DNA of 64,000 nucleotides from Acidobacteria bacterium Mor1 (GTDB lineage: Bacteria; Acidobacteriota; Polarisedimenticolia; Polarisedimenticolales; Polarisedimenticolaceae): positions 2,234,487 through 2,298,486 of the forward strand of contig CP011806.1 in the NCBI GenBank assembly GCA_001664505.1. The letters run 5' to 3'. Both the position numbers and the translations under genes were made by a program. This document shows, piece by piece, positions 47,937 through 56,839 of the stretch (the stretch's first letter is position 1; the number at the start of each line of letters is the position of its first letter). The notes under the pieces are model-generated. The model searched no databases. It worked only from the letters and a program-made list of their open reading frames with translations, and was not told the DNA's origin.

Positions 47937-48977
47937 ATGATATTGATCTTTGCCGGTGCTGGCGCATCGACAGCTCTGAACCCGGCTAAGTACCCAACTA
48001 CGGAACAGTACTTCCAGCGACTTCCCGATGGAATCGCCAGAGATCCGCTGTTCAGTCTCGTGACGGACTACTTCGAATCAGTAGGTGAATCGACTCCAGA
48101 TATCGAACAGGTCCTCTGGGAGCTTGCGGACTTGTCGAGGGCTCTTCAACAGCTCGCAAGTACACGCCAACTACTCGGGTACGCGTTCGACCAGAACCGC
48201 TTGGGGGCTGCCGCACGGACCTCTGGTGATACCCACACAGCACATAGCAAGGCGCCTCAGTGGGCCCGACAAACTGAGTCGCTCCGCCAGCGAATCCACG
48301 AGCATGTCTACGATCTCTACGGAGAGGAGCCTACGTCCGAGGAAATCGGCAGCACGTGGGGGCCACTGATAGACAAGCTTCTGTCACTGCATGCCAACGT
48401 ACAGGTTTTCACAACAAACTACGACACGGTTCTGGAGGACTCGCTAGAGGCAGTCGCTGAAGCCAATCCGAATCACCCGCGAGTCGAGACCGGAGCGGCT
48501 GGCCCCCATCATCGACCTAGGCTGAGCCTAAGACATTGGACAAACGCCTCCTTATCCCAGCCCGGAGGACTGTTGACGAAACTCCATGGATCCGTCGACT
48601 GGAGCTGGGATCAACAACTCATATCTACCGGCAACCGAATCTACAAGGGCGACCACAAAAAGCACGTCATCGTCTATCCAGGCTACAAAGGCGAAGCCGA
48701 GGACACGCCCTTCCGCGAGTTCCATCGCCACTTCGAACGATCACTCGAGAATGCCAAGGCCATGCTGTTCGTCGGCTATGCGTTTCGAGACCCATACCTC
48801 AACCAAGCTATTCAAAGGTACCGCAACAAGGACTCCCCTTGCCTGGTAGTCAACCCTCAAGAGGATCTCTCAGTCCCCTTCGAAGAAGGGAGCTACTTTC
48901 ATCACGCGAAGGGGTTCGCGGGCGAGGTTATCCACCACCCTTTCTTCACCAGCCTAGTCAACGCGATCCACTCCTAG
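47937..48977 (+). CDS. SIR2-like family protein
   Basis: 346 residues with GGAGG 9 bp upstream. SIR2-fold motifs are present: IFAGAGAS at the very N-terminus (NAD+ binding), VFTTNYDTVLE (catalytic Asn region), LTKLHGSVDWSW (His) and LFVGYAFRDPYLNQAI near the end. This group includes defence NADases of Thoeris, DSR and SIR2-STAND systems, but most members lack assigned functions. It is a stand-alone gene here. Its base composition looks less GC-rich than its neighbours, consistent with recent transfer. It converges with the gene at 49022. Confidence 0.85.
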   Translation: MILIFAGAGASTALNPAKYPTTEQYFQRLPDGIARDPLFSLVTDYFESVGESTPDIEQVLWELADLSRALQQLASTRQLLGYAFDQNRLGAAARTSGDTHTAHSKAPQWARQTESLRQRIHEHVYDLYGEEPTSEEIGSTWGPLIDKLLSLHANVQVFTTNYDTVLEDSLEAVAEANPNHPRVETGAAGPHHRPRLSLRHWTNASLSQPGGLLTKLHGSVDWSWDQQLISTGNRIYKGDHKKHVIVYPGYKGEAEDTPFREFHRHFERSLENAKAMLFVGYAFRDPYLNQAIQRYRNKDSPCLVVNPQEDLSVPFEEGSYFHHAKGFAGEVIHHPFFTSLVNAIHS

Positions 48978-49021
48978 ACCATGTCGCGACATGCTCTCGT
49001 GTGTTGCGCTGGTGGCCGCGG

Positions 49022-50818
49022 CTACTCGGCGAAGAACCAGAAGTTCCCGTCACCCCGGGGCACGTCGACGGTCACGTCGCCGTAGCCCGGGATCGTGATC
49101 GTGGTCGCCGGCCGGGCCGCCAGCGGCGCGTAGGCGAAGAGCATCCACTCCCGGTTCGGCGCCTCGCCGAGCACCAAGGCCAGGGCCCAGACCGGAATCT
49201 CGTCGGTGTTGGCCCAGGGATGGGCCGGGTTGACGTCGGCGTCGAGGATGTAGTTCCGGTCGACCTCGGTGTCGGTGTACCCGGGGACCAGGTTCGCCTG
49301 CCAGTGGTGGGGCCGCGGGTTGGGAACCACCTCCCCCTTGCGCCAGAAACGCTCGAGGTCGGGGTCGGTGTGCACTTCGAGCACCGCGTCGAGCAAGGCC
49401 TCCCAGTAGGTCACGTAGGGCGTCCGGTCCTCGTTCGATTTCCGGAACTCGCGCAGCACTCTCGGCCGGGACATCCACAGCCCGTAGCGCACGTAACCCT
49501 TGTAGCGCAGCTCGTCGTAGAACTGGGTCTTGACGAAGCGGTACCAGTTGTGGCGCTGGGTGCCCCCGTCGTAGAGCGAGAACTCCCAGAAGTAGTCCGG
49601 CGTGTCGAGGTAGGCCTCGTCGAGGATGAAATTCCAGTTGGAGGCCACGGCGTGGGGAGAGTTGGCCTGGTAGTCGGTCTCGTTGTGCACGGTGGCGTCG
49701 CCGAACACGTAGTAGCTGGGCGAACCGTTGACCACCCGGGGCCAGGAAGAGAAGCGGCCGTCGAAGTGCAGACTGCGGCTGTCCCAGCCGCTCCAGTTGC
49801 CGTACTTGCCCCGGCCGAAGGCGGTGTAGCAGACCGGAATGCTGATCTCTTGCCAGTTGTTCGAAAGTTCCGCCCTGAGCGCGTTCCACAGCGCGCCGTC
49901 CCGGGCAACCCAGCCATTGCCGACGATGCGCCGCTTGTCCTCGTCGCTCGTAGTGCCGGCGCCGTGGTTCTGCACGAAGCGCCAGGAAGTCTCGGCATTT
50001 TTCCAGCGCAGCCGCGGCTGCTCGAAGTTGTTGACCCACAGCACCAGCGGCGGCTCGGGATAGATCGCCATCATCTCGTCGACGGCGTCGAGCTGCCCCC
50101 ATTCGGTGCCGGCTTGCTGCCAGGGCCCGATCGGACCTTCCGGGTCGGTCATGCCGATGATCGTCGTACCGTCGGCCGCGTCGATCACGTTGGGGTTCTC
50201 TGCCGGCGGCAAATCGAAGTACTGGGGGTCGTCGGTGAACGGGCGATCCCACTGGGTGAAGACCACCGAGAAGGGAATGCCGAGATCCCGGGCGCGCTCC
50301 AGGCGTTGGTAGTAGGACGCAGGCTCCCGCGGAAAGGTCGGATGCCAGAGGTAGAACGCGGGGATCACCGGGTAGCCGGCATCGAGATAGTCCATCACGA
50401 AGTCGGGGTCCCAACCGGGGCGGCCGCTGGACGGACGGCCGGGGTTCCAGTGCGCCGCGATCGGCAGCGCCCGGCCGGCGGGATCGCCGTTGGGCCGGGT
50501 CATCTCGATGGTGACCGCCTCGAGGATCGTCGGCTCGCGGGTGCCGACTTTGTAGAACCAGAGCGCCCCGGCGGGCGGGTCGTCGCCGATGCTGCGCAGC
50601 CGGGTCTCACCGACCTCGTTGGCCGCCAGGGTCACCGTCGCCGGATCGGAGGAGCGGAACAACTCGAACATCGGATCGCCGCCGGTCCACTGGATCCGGA
50701 CCGAGCCCGGGTCCGCCCCCGGATCGACCCGGAGGTCGACGGGCGGAACCTGACCGAGCGTGGCGGTCGTCGCGATCGCAAGGAGCGCCGCGGAGAGCAT
50801 CAGACGGCGACGGTTCAT
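49022..50818 (-). CDS. Secreted protein of unknown function, N-terminal FN3-like domain
   Basis: 598 residues with a signal peptide (LMLSAALLAIATTATLG). The N-terminal ~100 residues are FN3-like (VRIQWTGGDPMFELFRSS...LWFYKVGTREP) and loosely echo the module found C-terminally in the four other secreted proteins. The rest (about 110-590) is rich in aromatic residues and reads like a glycoside-hydrolase TIM barrel (DYLDAGYPVIPAFYLWHPTF, PFSVVFTQWDRPF, PPLVLWVNNF, NWNFILDEAYLDTPDYFWEFSLYDGG cut across strands), but no family is certain. Base composition is like the core genome. Confidence 0.72.
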   Translation of the reverse strand: MNRRRLMLSAALLAIATTATLGQVPPVDLRVDPGADPGSVRIQWTGGDPMFELFRSSDPATVTLAANEVGETRLRSIGDDPPAGALWFYKVGTREPTILEAVTIEMTRPNGDPAGRALPIAAHWNPGRPSSGRPGWDPDFVMDYLDAGYPVIPAFYLWHPTFPREPASYYQRLERARDLGIPFSVVFTQWDRPFTDDPQYFDLPPAENPNVIDAADGTTIIGMTDPEGPIGPWQQAGTEWGQLDAVDEMMAIYPEPPLVLWVNNFEQPRLRWKNAETSWRFVQNHGAGTTSDEDKRRIVGNGWVARDGALWNALRAELSNNWQEISIPVCYTAFGRGKYGNWSGWDSRSLHFDGRFSSWPRVVNGSPSYYVFGDATVHNETDYQANSPHAVASNWNFILDEAYLDTPDYFWEFSLYDGGTQRHNWYRFVKTQFYDELRYKGYVRYGLWMSRPRVLREFRKSNEDRTPYVTYWEALLDAVLEVHTDPDLERFWRKGEVVPNPRPHHWQANLVPGYTDTEVDRNYILDADVNPAHPWANTDEIPVWALALVLGEAPNREWMLFAYAPLAARPATTITIPGYGDVTVDVPRGDGNFWFFAE

Positions 50819-50863
50819 GCCCTGAACATACCGCGAAACCGGCGGAACGTGTCCCGATAGGTC

Positions 50864-51400
50864 TCAGCCGTAGGGATTGAGGGTCGGGAGCATCGGCTCG
50901 CCGAGCACCACGGCGGCGATCCCGAGACTCACGGCGAACCAGGCCAGTCCGTAGTCCCGCCAGCCCAGTTCCAAGCGGGAACCCGCCCGGAGGGTCAGCG
51001 AGAGAAGCAGCAACACCACCAGGATATGCAGCGTCCACGGCCCGACGCCCAGCCACTCCCCGACCCGCGCCTCGTCGTTGGGATTGCCGATGCTGACGAA
51101 GGCGGCCATGATCCGCATCATGAGCGCCGAGAAGACGAAGGCGAACGCGGTGTTCGTCTTGCGCTTGACCACCAGCAGATAGGCGATCGCGGCCTGAATC
51201 AGCGTCACCACAGGGCCCGCCGCCGACACGAACTGTTGATGCCATTCGGCGCTGAAAGCGCCCCGGGCCAGTCCGGCACTGTTGAGGCGGACCCACATGT
51301 CGTAGCCGAGCAACTCCCCGGCCGCCCAGTGCCCCCCTTCGTGAATCACGAAGGTGGCCACGACCACACTGAAGAACAGCGGGATATGCCGCCAGGCCAC
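50864..51400 (-). CDS. M50-like membrane metallopeptidase homologue
   Basis: 178 residues from a GTG start; GAGG lies 8 bp upstream, inside the end of the TPR gene. The first helix carries HEGGH (HExxH zinc motif) in FVVVATFVIHEGGHWAAGELLG order, and a later segment reads SAAGPVVTLIQAAIAYLL, like the second conserved region of M50/site-2-type proteases. Four or five hydrophobic helices in all. It follows the TPR gene by 5 bp. It could process a membrane protein; the substrate is unknown and zinc dependence is inferred from the motif. Confidence 0.78.
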   Translation of the reverse strand: MAWRHIPLFFSVVVATFVIHEGGHWAAGELLGYDMWVRLNSAGLARGAFSAEWHQQFVSAAGPVVTLIQAAIAYLLVVKRKTNTAFAFVFSALMMRIMAAFVSIGNPNDEARVGEWLGVGPWTLHILVVLLLLSLTLRAGSRLELGWRDYGLAWFAVSLGIAAVVLGEPMLPTLNPYG

Positions 51401-51405
51401 CGCCG

Positions 51406-52386
51406 CTACCTCAACTTCTTCAGAGCGGACTTCGCCTTGTCCACGTCGTTGATCGCGACCGCCTGTTCCAGGTGCTTGCGCGCCTTCGACACATCTCCTT
51501 TGCGGGCGTGAATCTCCCCCAGCCGGTAGTGCGCGTAGGCCAGCAGCGGCTTGTCGTCGGAACCGGCGGCGATGAAGCGCTCCAGCGAAGCGATCCCCTT
51601 CGGCACCTGCACCTTGCCGACGTGGGCCACCTTTCCGATCAGGTAGTGGCAGCCCATGTTCTCGGGATCCGTCTCGACACAGCGTTCGAAGGTGGCGATG
51701 GCCGCGCCGTAGGCCCTGTCGGCAATCTGCATGTTGCCGCGCATGATCAACGCGTCCCCGTGCCCCGGTTCCAGGCTCAGCGCCTTCTCCAACTTCGCCT
51801 TCGCCCCCTTCGGGTTCTTCTCCGCCTGATCGACCCGGGCCTCGTAGACCAGGACATCCGACAGACTGAGGCCGGGGAACTCCCGAATCAGCCGTCGCGC
51901 CTCATCCTTGCTTCCTCCGCCCAGGGCCGGCGCGTTGAGATGGAAGCGGATCAACCGTTTGCGGGCCCCGGCGTCTTGGGGCCGAAGCGCGACGGAATGC
52001 TCCATCGCCTGCTTCATCTTCTTGCCGACTCCGCGCTTGCGCAGCAGGCTGACCTTCGCCACATGCTGCTGGTAGCACTCGACGAGCAGCTCGGAGACCT
52101 CGAAGGTGTCCTCGCCCTGCTTCTGTGCGGCGACCAGCAGATCGATGGCGGGCGCGTACTTCTCGGCATCCATCAGTTCCTGGGCTCTCCGCGCCGTGGC
52201 GGAGCGCACGGCAGGATCCCTTGACTCTTCGGCTGCGGCCTCCGATTCGGCGACTTCCCAGCCCGCTAACCTGCTCGCTCCGAGGGCTGCGCTGGGCAAG
52301 GGAACCTGGAGGACAAAAAGCACCAGGAGCCAACTGGCCACATGCGACTGCAATTCAGATCGTCCTGCTTTCGATGTCGTGGTCAT
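51406..52386 (-). CDS. Exported TPR-repeat protein
   Basis: 326 residues with an N-terminal hydrophobic signal (ASWLLVLFVLQVPLPSAALG); the ribosome site is poor, so the start is provisional. TPR units fill most of the protein: AQELMDAEKYAPAIDLLVAAQKQG, AKAKLEKALSLEPGHGDALIMRGN, AYGAAIATFERCVETDPENMGCHYL, AHYRLGEIHARKGDVSKARKHLEQAV. TPR arrays mediate protein-protein contacts. It is co-transcribed with the M50-like peptidase at 50864 and divergent from the CHAT gene at 52671. Confidence 0.82.
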   Translation of the reverse strand: MTTTSKAGRSELQSHVASWLLVLFVLQVPLPSAALGASRLAGWEVAESEAAAEESRDPAVRSATARRAQELMDAEKYAPAIDLLVAAQKQGEDTFEVSELLVECYQQHVAKVSLLRKRGVGKKMKQAMEHSVALRPQDAGARKRLIRFHLNAPALGGGSKDEARRLIREFPGLSLSDVLVYEARVDQAEKNPKGAKAKLEKALSLEPGHGDALIMRGNMQIADRAYGAAIATFERCVETDPENMGCHYLIGKVAHVGKVQVPKGIASLERFIAAGSDDKPLLAYAHYRLGEIHARKGDVSKARKHLEQAVAINDVDKAKSALKKLR

Positions 52387-52540
52387 GTCAGAGAGAACGA
52401 CACATCACGCCCATGGGTTCCCTAAATCAGAAACTCAAACCACGCTGCAAGGCTGAGCCAGGCTTTGCACAACTGCGCATTCAGCTAGCTCTGGACGCGC
52501 AACTCAGGTGCCCAAAACGCCATTCCCGGCTCGCGCACAA

Positions 52541-52576
52541 GGCCCACAAAGCGCACCGGCGACGTGCTTTGTAGGC
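52541..52576. repeat. Strong imperfect hairpin upstream of the CHAT gene
   Basis: GGCCCACAAAGC (from 52541) pairs with GCTTTGTAGGCC (to 52576) with one mismatch; CAC/GTG extends the stem past a bulge. It lies in the 284-bp gap between the divergent TPR and CHAT genes, about 95 bp before the CHAT start. It may be a 5'-leader structure or part of a terminator; no U-tract follows. Confidence 0.4.
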
Positions 52577-52670
52577 CTCCCGTCTCCTGATAGCATAGAC
52601 GGTAGAGTTTGCCCCTGAGTTCTCGAAGCTCGAACGCTCGAGTACCCTCTCTGCAAGCGCGAGGTTGAGA

Positions 52671-55600
52671 ATGACTACCCCTGAGACTGGCCGAAGCGCC
52701 TCGAAACGGGACACTTGCCCGCACTGCGGCGTTCCCTTACCGCCACCTGGTACATGGTTTCCATTGTTGATTCTGGCGCCTTGGAACGTTGGCCAGATCC
52801 TCTCGCTGCTGTTGGGTGACACGCTGACCGCTCCGTGCGAGAACTGTGGAAAAAACCTTAAAACTCCAGCTGTTGCAGCCCTGCAACTCGAGAACCCATC
52901 TAGAGCCATCCTGGTTCCCACCGGCACGAGCACGGCGCTACCAACTGTGATGGAACAGGCGCTCCAGTCGCTTCGCAGCGAAGGTGAACAGGCGACTTCC
53001 CGTCCTGCCGTCGTGGTCGAAAACACCGAACACGCAACTCAGGAAATCCGCCAGCACGTCCTCTATTTCAAACCCGTCCTTCGGCAATTGTTCGAGGCCA
53101 TTCGGGCAGATCGAACCGCGGAGTTCACGTCGCACCGATGGCGAGAACTCACGCCGTCTGCGTTCGCAGCAGCCCTCATTGCTTCCTCGGGCCTCGTGCG
53201 TGGAATCGGCGTGGACTCTTACTCACCAGACACCCACACCCGTGCTAGTTTCTGGGAAACCCACGAGGCAATTCGCCATCAGCTCGCACCAGTGCAACTC
53301 ATGACGTGGGCCGCGCTTTCCTCCGAGCCCTGCACTCCTGACGAGACTTTGAGCGAGAGACTGTCAACCCACATAAACCCCTTTCAGCTGCCAAGAGTCG
53401 TCGAACACATGGAATCTCTAGCCAAGAAATCCCTCGACTCGCCGGAGTTCTCATGGCTGCAGCGGTACGCGACCTTGGCGACAGCGGTCAGCTCCATTGC
53501 GAATGCAGGCAAAGAGACTGAACTCAGAGTGCCTTGGGCGCTTTACTTTCTGGAATTCGAGATCCTCCTACGTGATCCGGATGCAGCTCCACTTCAACCT
53601 TTGCAACTATCGCCACACCAAGTCAACAGAACCATCGGAGACGTCGAACTCTGGAACGCGATTACGCACAAGATCTCTACAGCGCTAGAGACGACCGACC
53701 GCGAATTGTCACCTAGCCCGGAAGAGCTCATCGCCTCGGTTCTCGAGGTCGGAACCCGCCTCTCGCGATCGCAGTTAGTTGAAGACACCCTCGCCAGTAT
53801 CCGCGTTTCTTTCTCCGGAACGGCCACAGAGGACTTCGTGCTTGGATACACGACCAGACTCCTGAAGCCTCGGGTAGACCCAAGTGGTCTTGGCTCCATT
53901 CTCAAATGGCTATCTCATGCGGTGCTGGAACGTCGAGGCGCTGAACTGATTGAAAAGATCGCCGCCCGTGCCATCGCACGGTACCCCGGGGACCGGCGAT
54001 ACGAAGCTACGGTTGATGCCTGGTACGGCGAGATGATGAAAGTCCTTAGACACCCGAGCGCATACCTCGAACGAGTCGGCTCGTTCCCCAGGCCATGGGA
54101 AGCCGCCTTGCCGTTCGCCTTACAGGTATCCCTGGAGAATGAACGCAGCAATTCGCTCCGGATTCTCGGAGAAAAAAAGGAGGCGCTCGAGCGCACGGAA
54201 CAAATCATCGCTCGATTCGATAGCCAGGATAAATCACTTCTCGAGCAACTCGATGGAGATCGCCGTATCCTCGAACGGAACCGCGCCATTCTGCTAAGGG
54301 AGACAGGAAGAGTCGACGCTGCCATCCCCCTGATGCTTGGACTTCTTGAGAGCGCACCGCTTCGCGAAAAACACGACCTTCTCACGTCTCTCGGCGTCTC
54401 GTATGGAGAAGCAGGGCGTTTCGCAGAGGCTGCATCCTCTTTCAAGGAGGCGCTCGATGTCGCCCCGCAGGACCCGAGGCTCACACATAGGGCCAAACTC
54501 CATCTCGCCCAGGCCCTGATTGCAGACGGGCAGCATACCCTTGCAGCAACATTGATACTTGGCTCAGATCCAGGCGAGGTCCAAACTCCGGAAACCACCG
54601 TCATCGAGGCTGCGGTCTGGACAAACCTTCTGGTCACCAAGACCAGCCTGCCCGCTGAGGCGCAGGAACAAGCAAACCGGTCCCTTCGGGTGGCGCTGGA
54701 CTTGGCGGAGTCACCTGAGATCAAGAAAGACTACGCGGCATATTTGGGGTTACTTGAGCTCGCGTTTACCATCAAGCTCTTGACGAAGGACCCGACTGCG
54801 GAAGAGAGCTTGCGGTTGCTACTGGCGCATTCTGGAGCGAAGCACCGCACCCCTGAACCAAAGTACCTAGCTGACCTTGCTAGCATCCAGTACCGAAAAA
54901 AAGACCTTGAGCAAGCACGGGCAACGATGTCGCGAATACCGGGCGCCCTCGCATCGCATTTCGGCGAGATCCAGCGCACGGATATCGCCGCGGGCAGCAC
55001 GACTCAACTCTCTTGGTCACTGGAGCATCTCGGAAGCGCAGTGACGGAAGACGAATGCAAGTGGCCGGATGTCCGCTGGGTAGCAGAGTTGTCGCGAGAT
55101 GCCATAGGGCTTGCGAGAACACACCGTCAACCCAGAAAAGAAGCGACAGCTACGACAATCGAAGGCCCGATCCCCGACAGCGCTCTCGTGCCACTCGCTC
55201 CTGCTCACGGCACGCTTCTTGTCCTAGAGTGGATCCACACGTCTTCTGGCCTTCGTGCGATGTTGAGCAGTATTTCCCACGACGAGAACGTAGAGACCCA
55301 GCTACTCCCAGACCCAGGCGTAGACCTACTCAGCCTTCAACAGCGCATCCTATCCAGATTGAACTTCTGGTTCGGTAGTAGGCCTGGCGACCCGTTCGAC
55401 ATACCGGAGTGGCAGCGAATCCGCGATTGGCTATGCAAGGCAGCCTGTGCGTTCGAGCCCCCTATCCACTTGGTAGTCATCGAGCATCGAGTGGGCGTCG
55501 GTATTCCTTGGCACGTGGCGATCGCGGCTCACGGAACTTGCTCGTACGCTCCTAGCTGGAGGACTTTGCTGCAGATACAGCAGAATGAGCGCACCGCCCC

Positions 55601-56228
55601 CGAATCACTGGGCACAATGAGCGTACCCCGTTTTGGAGAGTCTCGCCCTATCCGTGAGGCGCTCTCAAAATCCGCCACACGAACGAAGAAATGGGCTACC
55701 ACGACTCGAATTGATCTAACTACGCACAACGATATCGAAGGCACCAAGGACTCATTCCGCGCGATAATGAGCGAAATGGACGTCGCAAAAGTTGCATGCC
55801 ACGGGTACCTCGAGGAGGGAACTCTTGAGATCGCCCTCGCGCTTAGCAGCAAAGGAGCGCTACCGCCGCTTCGAGGCAGTATGACTTCATCTGATTTCAG
55901 ATTAGATTGGAAGGACTGCCAAGGCCTGAGTCGCTCCTCGCCAGTGGTGTTCAGCTCCGCTTGCTCAAGCGGCAGGACTTGGAGGCGTGGCGCCGGAGAG
56001 CCGCTGGGTTTCTACGGAGCGCTTCGCCATAGCGGCACCGTTGCGCTTGTAGCACCGCGATGGGATACTGATGCCGAGGTAGTGATTCCTATCCTTGACG
56101 AGGCGTGCGAGCGATACTGCAGTGGGGAGCCTCTCGCCGACTCCGTTTGGCTCGCTTGCTCCGGAGCTGCTCAAGAACACGATGACTGGCGAGTCTGGCC
56201 GCTCGCGATACAAGGAGATTGGCGATGA
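52671..56228 (+). CDS. Zinc-ribbon/TPR/CHAT protease, cytosolic
   Basis: 1185 residues from the ATG at 52671 with GAGG 6 bp upstream. The N-terminus has two Cys pairs, CPHC and CENC, about 45 residues apart with a hydrophobic stretch between (WFPLLILAPWNVGQILSLLL), so a zinc ribbon is likely. The middle is helical with TPR-like units (DLLTSLGVSYGEAGRFAEAA, SFKEALDVAPQDPRLTHRAKL). The C-terminal ~300 residues are a CHAT domain with His1044 (VAKVACHGYLEEG) and Cys1098 (VVFSSACSSG). No signal peptide. It shares ATGA with a small membrane-protein gene. CHAT proteins of this size act as stress or defence proteases (family knowledge); here inferred. Base composition looks less GC-rich than flanking genes. 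Confidence 0.85.
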   Translation: MTTPETGRSASKRDTCPHCGVPLPPPGTWFPLLILAPWNVGQILSLLLGDTLTAPCENCGKNLKTPAVAALQLENPSRAILVPTGTSTALPTVMEQALQSLRSEGEQATSRPAVVVENTEHATQEIRQHVLYFKPVLRQLFEAIRADRTAEFTSHRWRELTPSAFAAALIASSGLVRGIGVDSYSPDTHTRASFWETHEAIRHQLAPVQLMTWAALSSEPCTPDETLSERLSTHINPFQLPRVVEHMESLAKKSLDSPEFSWLQRYATLATAVSSIANAGKETELRVPWALYFLEFEILLRDPDAAPLQPLQLSPHQVNRTIGDVELWNAITHKISTALETTDRELSPSPEELIASVLEVGTRLSRSQLVEDTLASIRVSFSGTATEDFVLGYTTRLLKPRVDPSGLGSILKWLSHAVLERRGAELIEKIAARAIARYPGDRRYEATVDAWYGEMMKVLRHPSAYLERVGSFPRPWEAALPFALQVSLENERSNSLRILGEKKEALERTEQIIARFDSQDKSLLEQLDGDRRILERNRAILLRETGRVDAAIPLMLGLLESAPLREKHDLLTSLGVSYGEAGRFAEAASSFKEALDVAPQDPRLTHRAKLHLAQALIADGQHTLAATLILGSDPGEVQTPETTVIEAAVWTNLLVTKTSLPAEAQEQANRSLRVALDLAESPEIKKDYAAYLGLLELAFTIKLLTKDPTAEESLRLLLAHSGAKHRTPEPKYLADLASIQYRKKDLEQARATMSRIPGALASHFGEIQRTDIAAGSTTQLSWSLEHLGSAVTEDECKWPDVRWVAELSRDAIGLARTHRQPRKEATATTIEGPIPDSALVPLAPAHGTLLVLEWIHTSSGLRAMLSSISHDENVETQLLPDPGVDLLSLQQRILSRLNFWFGSRPGDPFDIPEWQRIRDWLCKAACAFEPPIHLVVIEHRVGVGIPWHVAIAAHGTCSYAPSWRTLLQIQQNERTAPESLGTMSVPRFGESRPIREALSKSATRTKKWATTTRIDLTTHNDIEGTKDSFRAIMSEMDVAKVACHGYLEEGTLEIALALSSKGALPPLRGSMTSSDFRLDWKDCQGLSRSSPVVFSSACSSGRTWRRGAGEPLGFYGALRHSGTVALVAPRWDTDAEVVIPILDEACERYCSGEPLADSVWLACSGAAQEHDDWRVWPLAIQGDWR

Positions 56229-56713
56229 GCGACACTCTCTCTGACTTCCTTAACCACGTAGCACCCAACGACGAGGTGCTCGAGGGAGCGTTCGTCGCCT
56301 ACGTCAGGTCACAAACTTCCGATCTCGACGCGGAACAGATGAAGCAGGTGCTCCTGAGGCGGATCGATGTCACAACCTTCGAGAACGGGCAACGGGCACT
56401 GCAAGGCGCTTTGAGTAACCGACAAGACGCAATACTCCTTTACCTGAGCAGAGACTGGACCGACCCGGAGAAGCGCCCACTCATCCAAGGAGCCTTCGAG
56501 GATTCATCGAAGAAGCTCTTCGCCTTGGAGTCGGTTCTCGTCGCTACGGTATCGATGTACGCCATGTATCTGGTGGCAACTGGCGGACTTCGAAGCGAGA
56601 CTGTTTCCACTACCCGCAACGCAGACGGAAGCTACACGACAACCGTATCCCGTGAGTGGGCCCCATCGAGCACTCTCGCACGGCTTTGGAAGGCCCTGAC
56701 GACGGAGGAGTGA
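56225..56713 (+). CDS. Small single-span membrane protein coupled to the CHAT gene
   Basis: 162 residues from the ATG at 56225, which overlaps the CHAT stop (ATGA); AAGGAG lies 7 bp upstream within the CHAT gene. The N-terminal ~105 residues are a soluble helical domain (LNHVAPNDEVLEGAFVAYV, LQGALSNRQDAILLYLSRDW). One hydrophobic segment follows (LFALESVLVATVSMYAMYLV) and then a ~40-residue tail with a repeated Thr/Ser-rich stretch (VSTTRNADGSYTTTV). No family recognised. Coupling suggests it is an effector, membrane anchor or substrate of the CHAT protease; this is inference. Confidence 0.75.
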   Translation: MSDTLSDFLNHVAPNDEVLEGAFVAYVRSQTSDLDAEQMKQVLLRRIDVTTFENGQRALQGALSNRQDAILLYLSRDWTDPEKRPLIQGAFEDSSKKLFALESVLVATVSMYAMYLVATGGLRSETVSTTRNADGSYTTTVSREWAPSSTLARLWKALTTEE

Positions 56714-56839
56714 CGACCAACCCGCTCCGTTCCTAGCTGCCGTCTAAGGAACAGACGCTTGCCAAGCGCTGGCTGGCCGGCCTCCGGATTGGCGTATCCT
56801 GCGAACCAACGACTTCAACCCCTCGTATGACGAGAGAAC

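Noticed and set aside
48536-50860. A 774-residue plus-strand frame over the end of SIR2 and the secreted gene
   Set aside because: It begins inside SIR2 out of frame and runs antisense to the 49022-50818 gene with signal peptide; no motifs.
47937-56713. SIR2 and CHAT as one defence operon
   Set aside because: Three minus-strand genes with core-like composition and different functions separate them, so a joint system is not supported.
56225-56713. Small membrane protein as a bacterial gasdermin
   Set aside because: It is only 162 residues with a single helix; gasdermins are larger, beta-rich and have an N-terminal palmitoylated Cys pattern not seen here.
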